This document shows positions 26,126 to 34,374 of a DNA stretch of 64,000 nt, in pieces. The DNA lies in assembly GCF_000711795.1 (NCBI RefSeq), contig NZ_KL543977.1, forward strand, positions 1 to 64,000. Direction: 5' to 3'. The notes beneath the pieces were generated by a model that searched no databases, had not been told where the DNA came from, and saw nothing but the letters and a program-made list of their open reading frames with translations. The translations under genes were made by a program, and so were the position numbers. Position 1 is the first letter of the stretch; every line of letters starts with the position of its first letter. This stretch comes from Vibrio pacinii DSM 19139. GTDB lineage: Bacteria; Pseudomonadota; Gammaproteobacteria; Enterobacterales; Vibrionaceae.

Positions 26126-26162
26126 TGTCAATATGCCATTATTTATGAACAAATATGAACAG
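26126..26162 (-). promoter_or_regulatory. TorR boxes and -35 element of the torECA promoter
   Basis: On the minus strand two adjacent decamers read CTGTTCATAT (26162-26153) and TTGTTCATAA (26152-26143). The first is identical to the E. coli tor-box consensus and the second differs at two positions. A TTGACA -35 element begins 11 bp downstream (26131-26126). The -10 is not clear. The arrangement predicts TorR-activated transcription towards torE, leaving a leader of roughly 150 nt. Confidence 0.85.
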
Positions 26163-26368
26163 GATTTTGGGCGATAAAAAAGCCCAAAAATACCCAAAAA
26201 CTGACCCTGTTTTCGACACTTAAGCAGTGACTATGTCAGTTAATCTTAGACTGAATGTAAATGAGTTGTTACTTGGCTTGTTGAGGATTGGGCTTATTAT
26301 CAATTTCAAGACAAGGTGACCTTTGGCGGTTTTCGCGTACAATAATCCTTCATGATCAGGAGGATGTT

Positions 26369-27169
26369 ATGGACAGTGTGGTGGATATTTCATGGTTGAC
26401 CTTGGGGTTGTTTTCGAGCTTGCTGATCATTCCATTCTCAATCAGTCGCTACTATCAACTTAAACTAAGCAAAGAGATCGCAGTTAGCGTTGGGCGCATG
26501 GCACTGCAGTTAATCTTGGTCGGGGCCTATCTTGAATACCTTTTCAAGCTCAATAGCTTAGCCATCAATGTCATCTGGATTATCGTCATGACCCTGATTG
26601 GGGCGAGTGCCATCACAAGCAAAGCCAAATTACCACGCGCTAAACTGATGCTTCCGGTGGTGACAGGTCTGTTTGTGGCTTTGATTCCAATGCTAGGAAT
26701 TATCGCGTTAGGCGTGATTAAACCGACGCCTTTTTATCATGCTCAATATTTGATCCCTTTGGCTGGCATGTTGCTTGGTAACTCGATGAGCGGCAATATT
26801 GTGGCATTGCAAAATTTTTTCCGCGCTTTCGAAGCGCGCAAAGCAGAATATGAAGCGGCGATATCGTTGGGCGCCTCCCCAAGCTACGCCACACTGCCTT
26901 TTGTACGCGATGCGATTGCACGTTCAGTCGCACCAACATTAGCCACGATGGCAACGACTGGTCTTGTGACGTTACCGGGTATGATGACAGGTCAAATTCT
27001 CGGTGGTGCCAGCCCGATGGTGGCGATTAAATATCAAATTATGATCATGATTGCGATATTCGTTACCATGTCACTTTCTGTGGCATTGTCGCTGAAACTG
27101 TCAGTCCATAGTTGTATCAGTCGTTATGGTCGTGTGCTGGTCAACGTCGTTCATGATGACGCCATATAG
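26369..27169 (+). CDS. fetB: Iron export ABC transporter permease FetB (UPF0014)
   Basis: A 266-aa membrane protein with about seven TM helices. UPF0014/FetB hallmarks are visible: RMALQLILVGAYLEYLF, LIPLAGMLLGNSMSGN, EYEAAISLGASP and TTGLVTLPGMMTGQILGGASP. In E. coli FetB pairs with the ATPase FetA to export iron and help under oxidative stress. ATG at 26369 follows a near-perfect AGGAGG. No ATPase gene lies on either side (torE divergent upstream, a small ORF and focA downstream), so a partner must be encoded elsewhere. Confidence 0.88.
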   Translation: MDSVVDISWLTLGLFSSLLIIPFSISRYYQLKLSKEIAVSVGRMALQLILVGAYLEYLFKLNSLAINVIWIIVMTLIGASAITSKAKLPRAKLMLPVVTGLFVALIPMLGIIALGVIKPTPFYHAQYLIPLAGMLLGNSMSGNIVALQNFFRAFEARKAEYEAAISLGASPSYATLPFVRDAIARSVAPTLATMATTGLVTLPGMMTGQILGGASPMVAIKYQIMIMIAIFVTMSLSVALSLKLSVHSCISRYGRVLVNVVHDDAI

Positions 27170-27193
27170 CGCCTATTTAGCGATTGTAGGATC

Positions 27194-27216
27194 TTATCCA
27201 CAGAATCTGTGGATAA
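27194..27216. repeat. Inverted pair of perfect DnaA boxes
   Basis: TTATCCACA at 27194-27202 and TGTGGATAA at 27208-27216 face each other across 5 bp, forming a palindrome with 10-bp arms (TTATCCACAG-AAT-CTGTGGATAA). Both match the DnaA consensus exactly. No T run follows, so it does not look like an intrinsic terminator of fetB. Confidence 0.6.
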
Positions 27217-27383
27217 CCGTGGTGATACCTAGAAGTCAACTGGTCAAACCTGAGTTAATGAATTATCTCTCACAAAATTCACTTTGCATTCATACGCATA
27301 TCTTTTAATTCTACCAATGTAATAAATACGTAAAGACCAGACATTAGCCTTGCGCTATCAAATCAATGCAAGGAATGCGAGCG

Positions 27384-27545
27384 ATGACTTTGGACCAACA
27401 CAGCTTGGATAATGCATTTACCGAACGAGATGAAATGAGAGATTGGTTAATCACTCAGCCTGAGGCCTTAATAGAGAATGCGGTTAACGATGGCTTGTTA
27501 GGCCATCATCAAGATCAAAAAAACTCACTTAAAGTGAGTTTTTAA
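27384..27545 (+). CDS. Small hypothetical protein (53 aa)
   Basis: The frame begins MTLDQHSLDNAFTERDEMRD and ends LLGHHQDQKNSLKVSF. ATG at 27384 is preceded by AAGGAATGCGAGCG, a usable ribosome site. The product is acidic, soluble and helical in character. I do not recognise a family. The last codons and the stop are formed by the terminator hairpin. It sits alone between fetB and the convergent focA gene. The ribosome site, charged composition and a dedicated terminator favour a real gene, but conservation is untested. Confidence 0.5.
   Translation: MTLDQHSLDNAFTERDEMRDWLITQPEALIENAVNDGLLGHHQDQKNSLKVSF
27516..27545. terminator. Bidirectional terminator between small ORF and focA
   Basis: The palindrome AAAACTCACTT-A-AAGTGAGTTTT is flanked by A and T runs. 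It serves the convergent 53-aa ORF and focA, and overlaps the ORF's stop codon. Confidence 0.8.
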
Positions 27546-27565
27546 ACCAGTTCGCATCATTGCTG

Positions 27566-28411
27566 TCAATCACGTAGATAGATTAACCAGTACCACATGC
27601 CGACAAACACCCCACCACCAATGATGTTGCCCAATGTCACCGGGAGCAAATTATTGGTGATAAAATCCAGCATATTCAAATCAGCATAGTCGGCGATATT
27701 GGCTCCGGTCATTTGCCAAAATTCAGCAGGTGCGAAATTTTTAATCCCAATCGCCATCGGAACCTGGAACATATTGGCAATACAGTGCTCAAACCCTGCA
27801 GAGACAAACATCGCAACGGGTAAAATCATGACTGCGATTTTATCTGTCAAAGTTCGGCCACTGAATGTCATCCAAACGGCCACACACACTAAGACATTAC
27901 ACATGACACCCAATGCCACTGCTGAGAGAAAAGTATGATGAAGCTTGTGTTGTGAAATCGCCATTGCGTTGAGGCCAACTTGTCCATGGTCAAACATATA
28001 TTGTTTGGTCAACAGCATACAAACGACCAATAACAAGGCACCAATCAAGTTACCGCAATAGACAACCGTCCAGTTTTTTATCAGGGTTCGCCACGAAATT
28101 TTGCCACTTGCTCGAGCAACTAAAGTCAGCACTGAGCTAGTAAATAGCTCACCGCCAGTCACCACTACCAGAATCAGTCCGAGACTAAAGGCTAAACCGC
28201 CTAATAAACGCGTAATTCCCCACGGTAGATCGCCTGCCCCTGTAGTGACCACAGTATAAAAGACAAAAGCGATACCGATATGGATACCTGCCGAAATCGC
28301 CAGAAGGAAAGACTTGATAGGATCTTTGGTCGCTTTGCCCACGCCAATTTCAGCCGCACGTTCGGCCATTTGTGGGGGTAAAAGAGAATCAAATTGGTTG
28401 AGGTTTATCAT
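27566..28411 (-). CDS. focA: Formate/nitrite transporter family protein (FocA)
   Basis: A 281-aa pentameric channel protein of the FNT family with six TM segments. It resembles FocA, which moves formate across the inner membrane during fermentation. FNT motifs are present: SAGIHIGIAFVFY, GGLAFSLGLILVVVTGGELFTS, KNWTVVYCGNLIGALLL, and SAGFEHCIANMF with the central-pore histidine. pflB is not adjacent. An imperfect FNR-like site lies about 55 bp upstream of the start. FocA fits better than NirC, but substrate is inferred. Confidence 0.85.
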   Translation of the reverse strand: MINLNQFDSLLPPQMAERAAEIGVGKATKDPIKSFLLAISAGIHIGIAFVFYTVVTTGAGDLPWGITRLLGGLAFSLGLILVVVTGGELFTSSVLTLVARASGKISWRTLIKNWTVVYCGNLIGALLLVVCMLLTKQYMFDHGQVGLNAMAISQHKLHHTFLSAVALGVMCNVLVCVAVWMTFSGRTLTDKIAVMILPVAMFVSAGFEHCIANMFQVPMAIGIKNFAPAEFWQMTGANIADYADLNMLDFITNNLLPVTLGNIIGGGVFVGMWYWLIYLRD

Positions 28412-28905
28412 TTCGAAACATTTTGCAACATCAGGGTCAATGGGCGCGGATAATTACTTGAAATGTGATCAAATTCAAGCACAAATTATACAATGCCGAT
28501 GAAAAGCCGTTGCATGTAAACTAAGTAAGCGCAGTTTTGTCTTTTACGACTAATATCTATGTTAAAAAAAACTCCACACAAATACATAAAGCCCATATTT
28601 TTCAATCAATTAAAATAAACCTTCTACCGTTAATTGTGTCTGACACCATTTTTAGGCTAAATATTCATATTAAAGTCAATTTTTATACTATTTTCTCATT
28701 TATAGGCGCAAGGCGGCTCGCGATACTGTTTAGTGGTAGCCTGCTTTGATCTCGCTCTAGTCTTATCGTGACTGTTTAACTCCTGAACAATCTGCTCCAG
28801 TTATCTGATCAAACTCTGGCTTAGGTAACATTTCTATATAGTGGGCATTGCTGAACGCCAACTTCCTGATTAAGTTGAGTACATACACTTTATAAGGAAT
28901 CGAAT
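28412..28905. other. 494-bp intergenic region between focA and the TIGR02647-like gene
   Basis: The focA-proximal part carries an FNR-like motif on the minus strand at 28465-28478 (TTGAA-TTTG-ATCAC, 8 of 10 conserved bases). The middle (28550-28710) is AT-rich and has no convincing frame. A TATATAG-like -10 at about 28835 precedes the gene at 28906. I see no RNA gene I can name. Confidence 0.4.
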
Positions 28906-29139
28906 ATGAAATTTACGCCTGAATATATATCTGAACTTAACTTACTGCTTCAGTTTGATATCAGCAGTGCTGCAACTGGCATTAAAGTTCATAATGACGC
29001 ATCTGAAGAGATTCAATCGGCTGTGCAGCGTCTTTACGCCAAAGGCCTATGTACTCTTCCTGATGGCGGCTACTTAACCGATGAGGGCATCGAAATGGCC
29101 GAGCACGCAGACAAAATTATCCGTGTGCTTTCTAGCTAA
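28906..29139 (+). CDS. TIGR02647-like conserved hypothetical protein
   Basis: A 77-aa protein resembling the TIGR02647 family of short gammaproteobacterial proteins. The pattern is LNLLLQFD, then GIKVHNDA, then AVQRLYAKGLCTLPDGGYLTDEGIEMAEH. The layout suggests a small winged-helix-like fold, and DNA binding is only a possibility. ATG is preceded by AAGGAATCGAAT. It has its own promoter region and is followed by a perfect 14-bp hairpin. Confidence 0.75.
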   Translation: MKFTPEYISELNLLLQFDISSAATGIKVHNDASEEIQSAVQRLYAKGLCTLPDGGYLTDEGIEMAEHADKIIRVLSS

Positions 29140-29150
29140 CTTGACTCAAC

Positions 29151-29183
29151 AGCAAACGCCAGAGGCGCACTCTGGCGTTTGCT
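29151..29183 (+). terminator. Hairpin after the TIGR02647-like gene
   Basis: AGCAAACGCCAGAG-GCGCA-CTCTGGCGTTTGCT has a 14-bp perfect stem, 11 bp after the stop. The internal TTT is followed by mixed sequence, so the T tract is poor. Confidence 0.65.
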
Positions 29184-29236
29184 AAAGCCCCTCCCCCCTT
29201 AGATACCATCTCGCACATAACACCACTGATATTGCT

Positions 29237-29259
29237 GCAACAACAACGGTTGTTGTTGC
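29237..29259. repeat. Triplet-based palindrome GCAACAACAAC/GTTGTTGTTGC
   Basis: Two 11-bp arms of CAA/TTG triplets are separated by one base. It lies in the leader of the SDR gene at 29432. It could form a cruciform or RNA hairpin, or be an operator. Function unknown. Confidence 0.55.
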
Positions 29260-29431
29260 GTTCAATAAATGCCAAAGTAAGTACGTTTCAGCAAGCTTGT
29301 AGCCCTAGTCTTTGGTATACCAACAGTGACTATATATTGCTGGATCTGATACAACATCAATCGTTGACTACCCAACCCATTCATAAAGTGTTGCGTACAC
29401 AACTTGGTCATTTATTCGCAAGGAGTCTGAC

Positions 29432-30253
29432 ATGAAAACCATCACAGTCGTCGGTGGAGGTTGGCTAGGTAAACCACTTAGCCAATACCTGACATCCATC
29501 GGGTATCAAGTCTTCACTAGTAAAACAACTCCAGAAGGGGCGGCAGAGCTTGAGCAACAAGGACTCAACAGTTTTGTGTGCGACTTAAATTTGGGTCATG
29601 AACAACTCAAAGATCAACTCAATACAGCACCGAGCGAAATAGTGATTGGTTGTTTTCCTCCAGGATTTCGCCGAGGAGCTGGCGATAATTACGTCACTCA
29701 ATGGCAAAATCTTATCCAAGCGGCCAAGCAGAGTGCGGCACAACGTATTGTTATGGTCAGTTCAACAACCGTTTACCCAAACACCGCCACAGAGATGGTT
29801 GAAGAGGACGCTAGCCTTGCATTAGCACAAAGCCATTCTCTATTTAGTGATAATGCGATAACGATGTTAAAAGCTGAGCAAGCGCTGATTAATTCTGGCC
29901 TGAGCTACGCCATCGTTCGTTGCAGCGGGCTGGTCGGCCCCGATAGACACCCATCGCGCTTTGCCGCTAGATTAAAGCAAGTCAGTGAGCAAGCGCCTGC
30001 TAATATGCTTGAGCTAAAAGATGCGATTGGCGCCGTGAGCTATATGGCCCTAGCAACACACAACACGGTAGTGAATGCCACCACACCAAACACGGTCAGT
30101 AAGGCACAGTTTTATCAGGCAGCGCTCGACAGCGTTGGTTCAAGCGACCCTCTTCCACCCGTGGTTCAACAGCCCGATAAGCGCATAATGGCAGACAAGA
30201 TCATTGCCCTTGGCTATCGTTTCCATTTTGACCACACACTCGAACTAGTGTGA
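29432..30253 (+). CDS. NAD(P)-binding SDR/epimerase-like protein (YeeZ-like)
   Basis: A 273-aa soluble protein with an N-terminal Rossmann nucleotide-binding motif (ITVVGGGWLGKPLSQYL, residues 3-19). It continues as an extended SDR/NAD-dependent epimerase with VMVSSTTVYP and an RCSGLVGPDRHP segment. It resembles YeeZ-type proteins of unknown substrate. The classical YxxxK dyad is not evident, so catalysis may be lost or altered. AAGGAG lies 6 bp before the start. The next gene (YdcF) follows after 14 bp, suggesting an operon. Confidence 0.78.
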   Translation: MKTITVVGGGWLGKPLSQYLTSIGYQVFTSKTTPEGAAELEQQGLNSFVCDLNLGHEQLKDQLNTAPSEIVIGCFPPGFRRGAGDNYVTQWQNLIQAAKQSAAQRIVMVSSTTVYPNTATEMVEEDASLALAQSHSLFSDNAITMLKAEQALINSGLSYAIVRCSGLVGPDRHPSRFAARLKQVSEQAPANMLELKDAIGAVSYMALATHNTVVNATTPNTVSKAQFYQAALDSVGSSDPLPPVVQQPDKRIMADKIIALGYRFHFDHTLELV

Positions 30254-30267
30254 ACTGAGAGGGGTTT

Positions 30268-30903
30268 ATGAACCAAACTAAGTTGTATCAACACATTGAG
30301 CGCTTATGGCGTTACATGCAACTCTCCGACGATTTAATCCAATCAGATTGCCTCTTCGTGTTAGGCAGTAATGATGTTCGTGTGGCGGAGTATGCTGCGA
30401 ATTTGTATCTACAAGGCTGGGCTGAATATTTAGTCTTTTCTGGCGGGTTCGGCCGTTTAACTGCCGATGTGTTCGAGCAGAGCGAAGCGGAAACTTTTGC
30501 CCAAATCGCACGTGATTTAGGTGTGCCGAGCAATAAAATTATTATTGAGGATCAGGCAACCAACACCGGAGAAAACCTGCTCTTTACGCATCAGCTACTT
30601 ACGCAAAAAAATCTCAACTTCAACTCGTTTATCTTAGTGCAAAAGCCGTACATGGAACGACGCACTTACGCTTCATTCCGTCAGCAGTGGCCAACACAGG
30701 TCAAGCATCTTTGTGTAACCTCGCCCAAAGGTGAGTTCTGCGACTATTTTAATGAAGAGATCGACCTCTACACCACCTTATCGGCCATGTTGGGCGATTT
30801 TGAGCGAATTAAGACTTACCCTGCTTTGGGCTATCAAATTGAACAAGTGATCCCAGACGACGTCAACACGTCATATCAAGCGATTAAGTCCGCACTAAGT
30901 TAA
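30268..30903 (+). CDS. YdcF family protein (DUF218)
   Basis: A 211-aa DUF218-superfamily protein without a TM segment or signal. Recognisable parts are CLFVLGSNDVRVAEYAANLYLQG, YLVFSGGFGRLT, ETFAQIARDLGVPSNKIIIEDQATNTGENL and the LVQKPYMERRTYASF segment. E. coli YdcF binds S-adenosylmethionine in vitro, and the physiological role is unknown. It lies 14 bp after the SDR gene, with GAGAGGGG before the start, and is followed by a strong terminator shared with clpA. Confidence 0.82.
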   Translation: MNQTKLYQHIERLWRYMQLSDDLIQSDCLFVLGSNDVRVAEYAANLYLQGWAEYLVFSGGFGRLTADVFEQSEAETFAQIARDLGVPSNKIIIEDQATNTGENLLFTHQLLTQKNLNFNSFILVQKPYMERRTYASFRQQWPTQVKHLCVTSPKGEFCDYFNEEIDLYTTLSAMLGDFERIKTYPALGYQIEQVIPDDVNTSYQAIKSALS

Positions 30904-30913
30904 TTGTTTAGCA

Positions 30914-30948
30914 AATAAAAAAGCCAGAGACGCAATACTCTGGCTTTT
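30914..30948. terminator. Bidirectional terminator (ydcF-like gene / clpA)
   Basis: AAAAGCCAGAG-ACGCAATA-CTCTGGCTTTT has A and T tails on both sides, between converging genes. Confidence 0.88.
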
Positions 30949-30962
30949 CTCATTTTGGTTGA

Positions 30963-33233
30963 TTAATGAATCGCGGCTTCTTTTTGACTGAGATAAGTGA
31001 ATTTAAGCTCATCATCTTTCAGGTCAACTTTCACCGTACCACCATCGACTAGTGAACCAAATAGCAGCTCATTAGCGAGGGGTTTCTTCAGTTTGTCTTG
31101 CACAACTCGTCCCATTGGACGCGCGCCCATGGACTTATCGTAACCACGAGAAGCCAACCAATGACGTGCATCGTCCGACACTTCAAGCGAGACACCACGC
31201 ACATCAAGTTGCGCTTGCAGTTCAACGATAAACTTATCAACCACTTGATGGATAACGTGCTCATCTAGGCTGTTAAACCAAATGATGTTATCGAGACGGT
31301 TGCGAAACTCTGGAGTAAATACCTTTTTAATTTCAGACATCGCATCGTGACTATGATCTTGTTGGATCAAGCCGATCGATTTCTTAACCGTTTCTTGCAC
31401 GCCCGCGTTGGTGGTCATCACCAAAATCACGTTACGGAAATCCGCTTTACGACCGTTGTTATCCGTTAACGTGCCGTTATCCATCACTTGCAGCAACAAG
31501 TTAAAGACGTCTGGGTGCGCTTTCTCAATCTCATCAAGTAACACCACCGAGTGAGGGTGTTTGATCACAGAATCAGTCAACAGACCGCCTTGATCGTAAC
31601 CGACATAACCCGGAGGCGCGCCGATAAGACGACTGACAGAGTGACGTTCACCATACTCAGACATGTCAAAACGCAGCAGTTCAATACCAAGCAGCTTAGA
31701 CAATTGCACTGTCACTTCTGTTTTACCGACCCCGGTTGGGCCTGCAAACAAGAAGGAACCAACCGGTTTATTGTCTGCCCCCAAACCCGCACGGGTTAAC
31801 TTAATCGCTTCGCTAAGAACATCAATCGCATCATCTTGGCCAAACACCAACATTTTCATCTTCTCATCGAGTTTCTGTAGAATCTCTTTGTCAGAAGAAG
31901 AGACGGACTTCTCTGGGATACGCGCCATCTTGGCAACCATCGCCTCGATATCAGCAACCCCAACCGTTTTTTTACGACGACTCGCCGGAGTAAGACGACT
32001 ACGAGCACCCGCTTCATCGATAACATCGATCGCTTTATCAGGCAAATGACGCTCATTAATGTACTTAGCCGACAGTTCAACCGCTGCACGCAGTGCTTTA
32101 TTGGTGTAACGCACTTCGTGGTGTGCTTCGTACTTCGGTTTCAGGCCCATCAAGATTTTAGTGGTATCGTCGAGTGAAGGCTCAACAACGTCGATTTTTT
32201 GGAATCGACGAGAGAGCGCGCGCTCTTTCTCGAAAATATTGCTGTACTCTTGATAAGTCGTTGAACCAATACAGCGTAGCTTGCCACTACTAAGCAGAGG
32301 TTTAATTAAGTTGGCGGCATCGACTTGACCACCAGAAGCCGCGCCAGCACCGATGATGGTATGAATCTCATCAATAAACAGAATCGCATCTTCTTCTTTT
32401 TCAAGTTGTCTTAGTATTGCCTTGAAGCGTTTCTCAAAATCACCGCGATACTTAGTGCCCGCTAGTAGCGACCCGATATCTAATGAATAGATGACGCTGT
32501 CAGCGATAATTTCTGGGACCTGCCCTTCCACAATACGCCACGCTAAACCTTCTGCGATAGCAGTTTTACCTACCCCTGCCTCACCAACGAGCAATGGGTT
32601 GTTCTTGCGACGACGACAAAGCACTTGAACGGTTCTTTCAAGCTCTTTCTCACGACCAATAAGTGGATCAATCTGGCCCTGCTTGGCCAATTGATTGAGG
32701 TTAGTAGCAAAGCTTTCTAAACGATCTTCGTTACTCGCTTCTTCGGCATTCTCGCTACCAAAAGAGTCGGGAGAAGACGGTTCATCACCTGCACTTGATG
32801 CCTTAGTGATGCCATGCGAAATAAAATTAACAATATCAAGACGGCTAATGTCGTTTTTCTTGAGTAAGTACGCCGCATGGGACTCTTGCTCACTAAAAAT
32901 AGCCACCAGTACGTTAGCCCCTGTCACTTCACTACGACCAGAGGATTGAACGTGAAACACCGCGCGTTGCAAAACGCGTTGAAAACTCAAAGTGGGTTGC
33001 GTTTCGCGAGTTTCATCATTTTCAGGAATCAGCGGCGTTGTTTGATCGATGAAGATATCTAGTTCACCACGCAAGGCATCGATGTCCGCCTGACACGCCT
33101 GAAGTGCTTCTCTCGCAGCATCGTTTTCTAACAACGCCAGCAGGAGGTGCTCGACAGTCATAAACTCATGTCTTTTGTCTCGAGCGCGGGAAAAAGCGCC
33201 GTTGAGACTCGACTCTAACTCTTTATTCAGCAT
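30963..33233 (-). CDS. clpA: ATP-dependent Clp protease ATP-binding subunit ClpA
   Basis: A 756-aa Hsp100 unfoldase that feeds substrates to ClpP. The N-domain (1-145) binds ClpS. Two AAA+ modules follow, with Walker A motifs GEAGVGKTA and GPTGVGKTE and Walker B motifs ILFIDEIH and VVLLDEIEKAHPD. The ATG at 33233 follows GGAGGT at good spacing. The 13-residue upward extension is not needed. It is co-transcribed with clpS, 42 bp upstream. Confidence 0.97.
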   Translation of the reverse strand: MLNKELESSLNGAFSRARDKRHEFMTVEHLLLALLENDAAREALQACQADIDALRGELDIFIDQTTPLIPENDETRETQPTLSFQRVLQRAVFHVQSSGRSEVTGANVLVAIFSEQESHAAYLLKKNDISRLDIVNFISHGITKASSAGDEPSSPDSFGSENAEEASNEDRLESFATNLNQLAKQGQIDPLIGREKELERTVQVLCRRRKNNPLLVGEAGVGKTAIAEGLAWRIVEGQVPEIIADSVIYSLDIGSLLAGTKYRGDFEKRFKAILRQLEKEEDAILFIDEIHTIIGAGAASGGQVDAANLIKPLLSSGKLRCIGSTTYQEYSNIFEKERALSRRFQKIDVVEPSLDDTTKILMGLKPKYEAHHEVRYTNKALRAAVELSAKYINERHLPDKAIDVIDEAGARSRLTPASRRKKTVGVADIEAMVAKMARIPEKSVSSSDKEILQKLDEKMKMLVFGQDDAIDVLSEAIKLTRAGLGADNKPVGSFLFAGPTGVGKTEVTVQLSKLLGIELLRFDMSEYGERHSVSRLIGAPPGYVGYDQGGLLTDSVIKHPHSVVLLDEIEKAHPDVFNLLLQVMDNGTLTDNNGRKADFRNVILVMTTNAGVQETVKKSIGLIQQDHSHDAMSEIKKVFTPEFRNRLDNIIWFNSLDEHVIHQVVDKFIVELQAQLDVRGVSLEVSDDARHWLASRGYDKSMGARPMGRVVQDKLKKPLANELLFGSLVDGGTVKVDLKDDELKFTYLSQKEAAIH

Positions 33234-33275
33234 AAGTACCTCCTTTAAGAACAACTTAAGTTGCTCGAACAAGCA

Positions 33276-33596
33276 TTAGGCTTGTTCCATTGTACAAAGC
33301 AAAGGATGCTCATTCTCGTTCGCATACATAGTAACTTGCGCTACCTTGGTCTCAGCAACTTCTGCAGTAAACGTGCCACAAATTGCTTTGCCTTCATAAT
33401 GCACCTGGAGCATTACCTGTGTTGCTTTGTCGATATCCATTGAGAAAAATCGCTCTAAAATTTCAATGACAAAGTCCATCGGGGTGTAATCATCGTTGTT
33501 CAAAACAACGTTATACATAGATGGTGGCTTAACTTTTGTTTTTTCTCTCTCCAGTAAATCTGAATCTGGAGTAACCCATTCAAAATGTTTGCTCAT
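33276..33596 (-). CDS. clpS: ClpS adaptor of the ClpAP protease (N-end rule)
   Basis: A 106-aa adaptor that recognises N-terminal Phe, Tyr, Trp and Leu and delivers N-degron substrates to ClpA. Conserved parts include YNVVLNNDDYTPMDFVIEIL (the binding pocket N and DD residues), VHYEGKAICGTFTAEVAETK and a C-terminal helix. ATG at 33596 (MSKHFEWV) gives family length. The longer frame has no support. It forms an operon with clpA and is divergent from cspD, the same order as in E. coli. Confidence 0.95.
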   Translation of the reverse strand: MSKHFEWVTPDSDLLEREKTKVKPPSMYNVVLNNDDYTPMDFVIEILERFFSMDIDKATQVMLQVHYEGKAICGTFTAEVAETKVAQVTMYANENEHPLLCTMEQA

Positions 33597-34062
33597 GACT
33601 ATAACGACGTTGATGTTTGACTCTGTGAATTTTACCACTTCGACGAGCAGAAGTTTTGAATTTAGCTCTCTTTAAATAAGGACCATTTAGGTAGAAAACA
33701 ATATTTGGCCCTACTTAGAGACTAATCCACCATTTGAGTCGCTGCAAATAAAAGATTTTGATCCGCCTAATTGGCGTATCTAATTGATTAAAAAGAACCC
33801 GAATTCCATTCACAGTACGTATATTTTAATACGTGGCATTGAGCTATAAGTTGCACAAATGTAAATCTTAAAAGTGATTTGCTTGCAAATATGTCGACTA
33901 TGAGACCTTTTTACTATTGACTGCGCTCGCCCATTGGCTACATTGGTCAAATAGTGACTCAAAATTTGGCAGCGGCTGAATGGATATTCACTTTCTGTTT
34001 ACTAAGGATGATAAGTAAACACTTAACAACGTTACAGACACAATGCATGAGGGATGTAAAGC
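33597..34062. other. 466-bp clpS/cspD divergent regulatory region
   Basis: No convincing frame. It contains the promoters for clpSA and cspD. A palindrome TGTTTACT-N10-AGTAAACA at 33996-34021 lies 42 bp before the cspD start, in its probable promoter or 5' UTR. A weaker inverted repeat ACGTAT/ATACGT lies near 33818-33835. Confidence 0.5.
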
Positions 34063-34284
34063 ATGGCTACAGGTACAGTAAAATGGTTTAACAACTCCAA
34101 AGGATTTGGTTTTATCTGTCCAGAGGGAGAAGACGGAGATGTGTTTGCGCACTATTCAACGATTCAAATGGACGGTTATCGTACTCTGAAAGCGGGCCAA
34201 CAAGTAAGTTTTGAAGTGGAAGAAGGGCCAAAAGGTTATCACGCAAGCTCCGTGGTTCCAGTGGAAGCCCACTCAGCAAAATAA
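34063..34284 (+). CDS. cspD: Cold shock-like protein CspD
   Basis: A 73-aa OB-fold nucleic-acid-binding protein with RNP1 KGFGFICP and RNP2 VFAHYS. Position beside clpSA and the length favour CspD, the stationary-phase family member that inhibits DNA replication in E. coli, over a cold-inducible CspA. The preceding long leader with an inverted repeat suggests control of its mRNA or promoter. Confidence 0.92.
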   Translation: MATGTVKWFNNSKGFGFICPEGEDGDVFAHYSTIQMDGYRTLKAGQQVSFEVEEGPKGYHASSVVPVEAHSAK

Positions 34285-34328
34285 CCGCTGCCAACTGACT
34301 TAGGTTACTGATAAAAACCGGTTGTTGA

Positions 34329-34359
34329 TAAAAAAACCCGCTTGGCAGCGGGTTTTTTA
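34329..34359. terminator. Bidirectional terminator (cspD / icd)
   Basis: AAAAAACCCGC-TTGGCA-GCGGGTTTTTT. A strong GC stem with A and T runs between converging genes. Confidence 0.9.
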
Positions 34360-34374
34360 GTTTCAACGTATTTA

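Noticed and set aside
28537..28749. 70-aa plus-strand frame in the focA/TIGR02647-like gap
   Set aside because: AT-rich, TTG start, no ribosome site, unconvincing composition.
29232..29435. 67-aa plus-strand frame ending in a 4-bp overlap with the SDR gene
   Set aside because: TTG start with no ribosome site, overlaps the triplet palindrome, and no recognisable family. The overlap is suggestive but not enough to call a gene.
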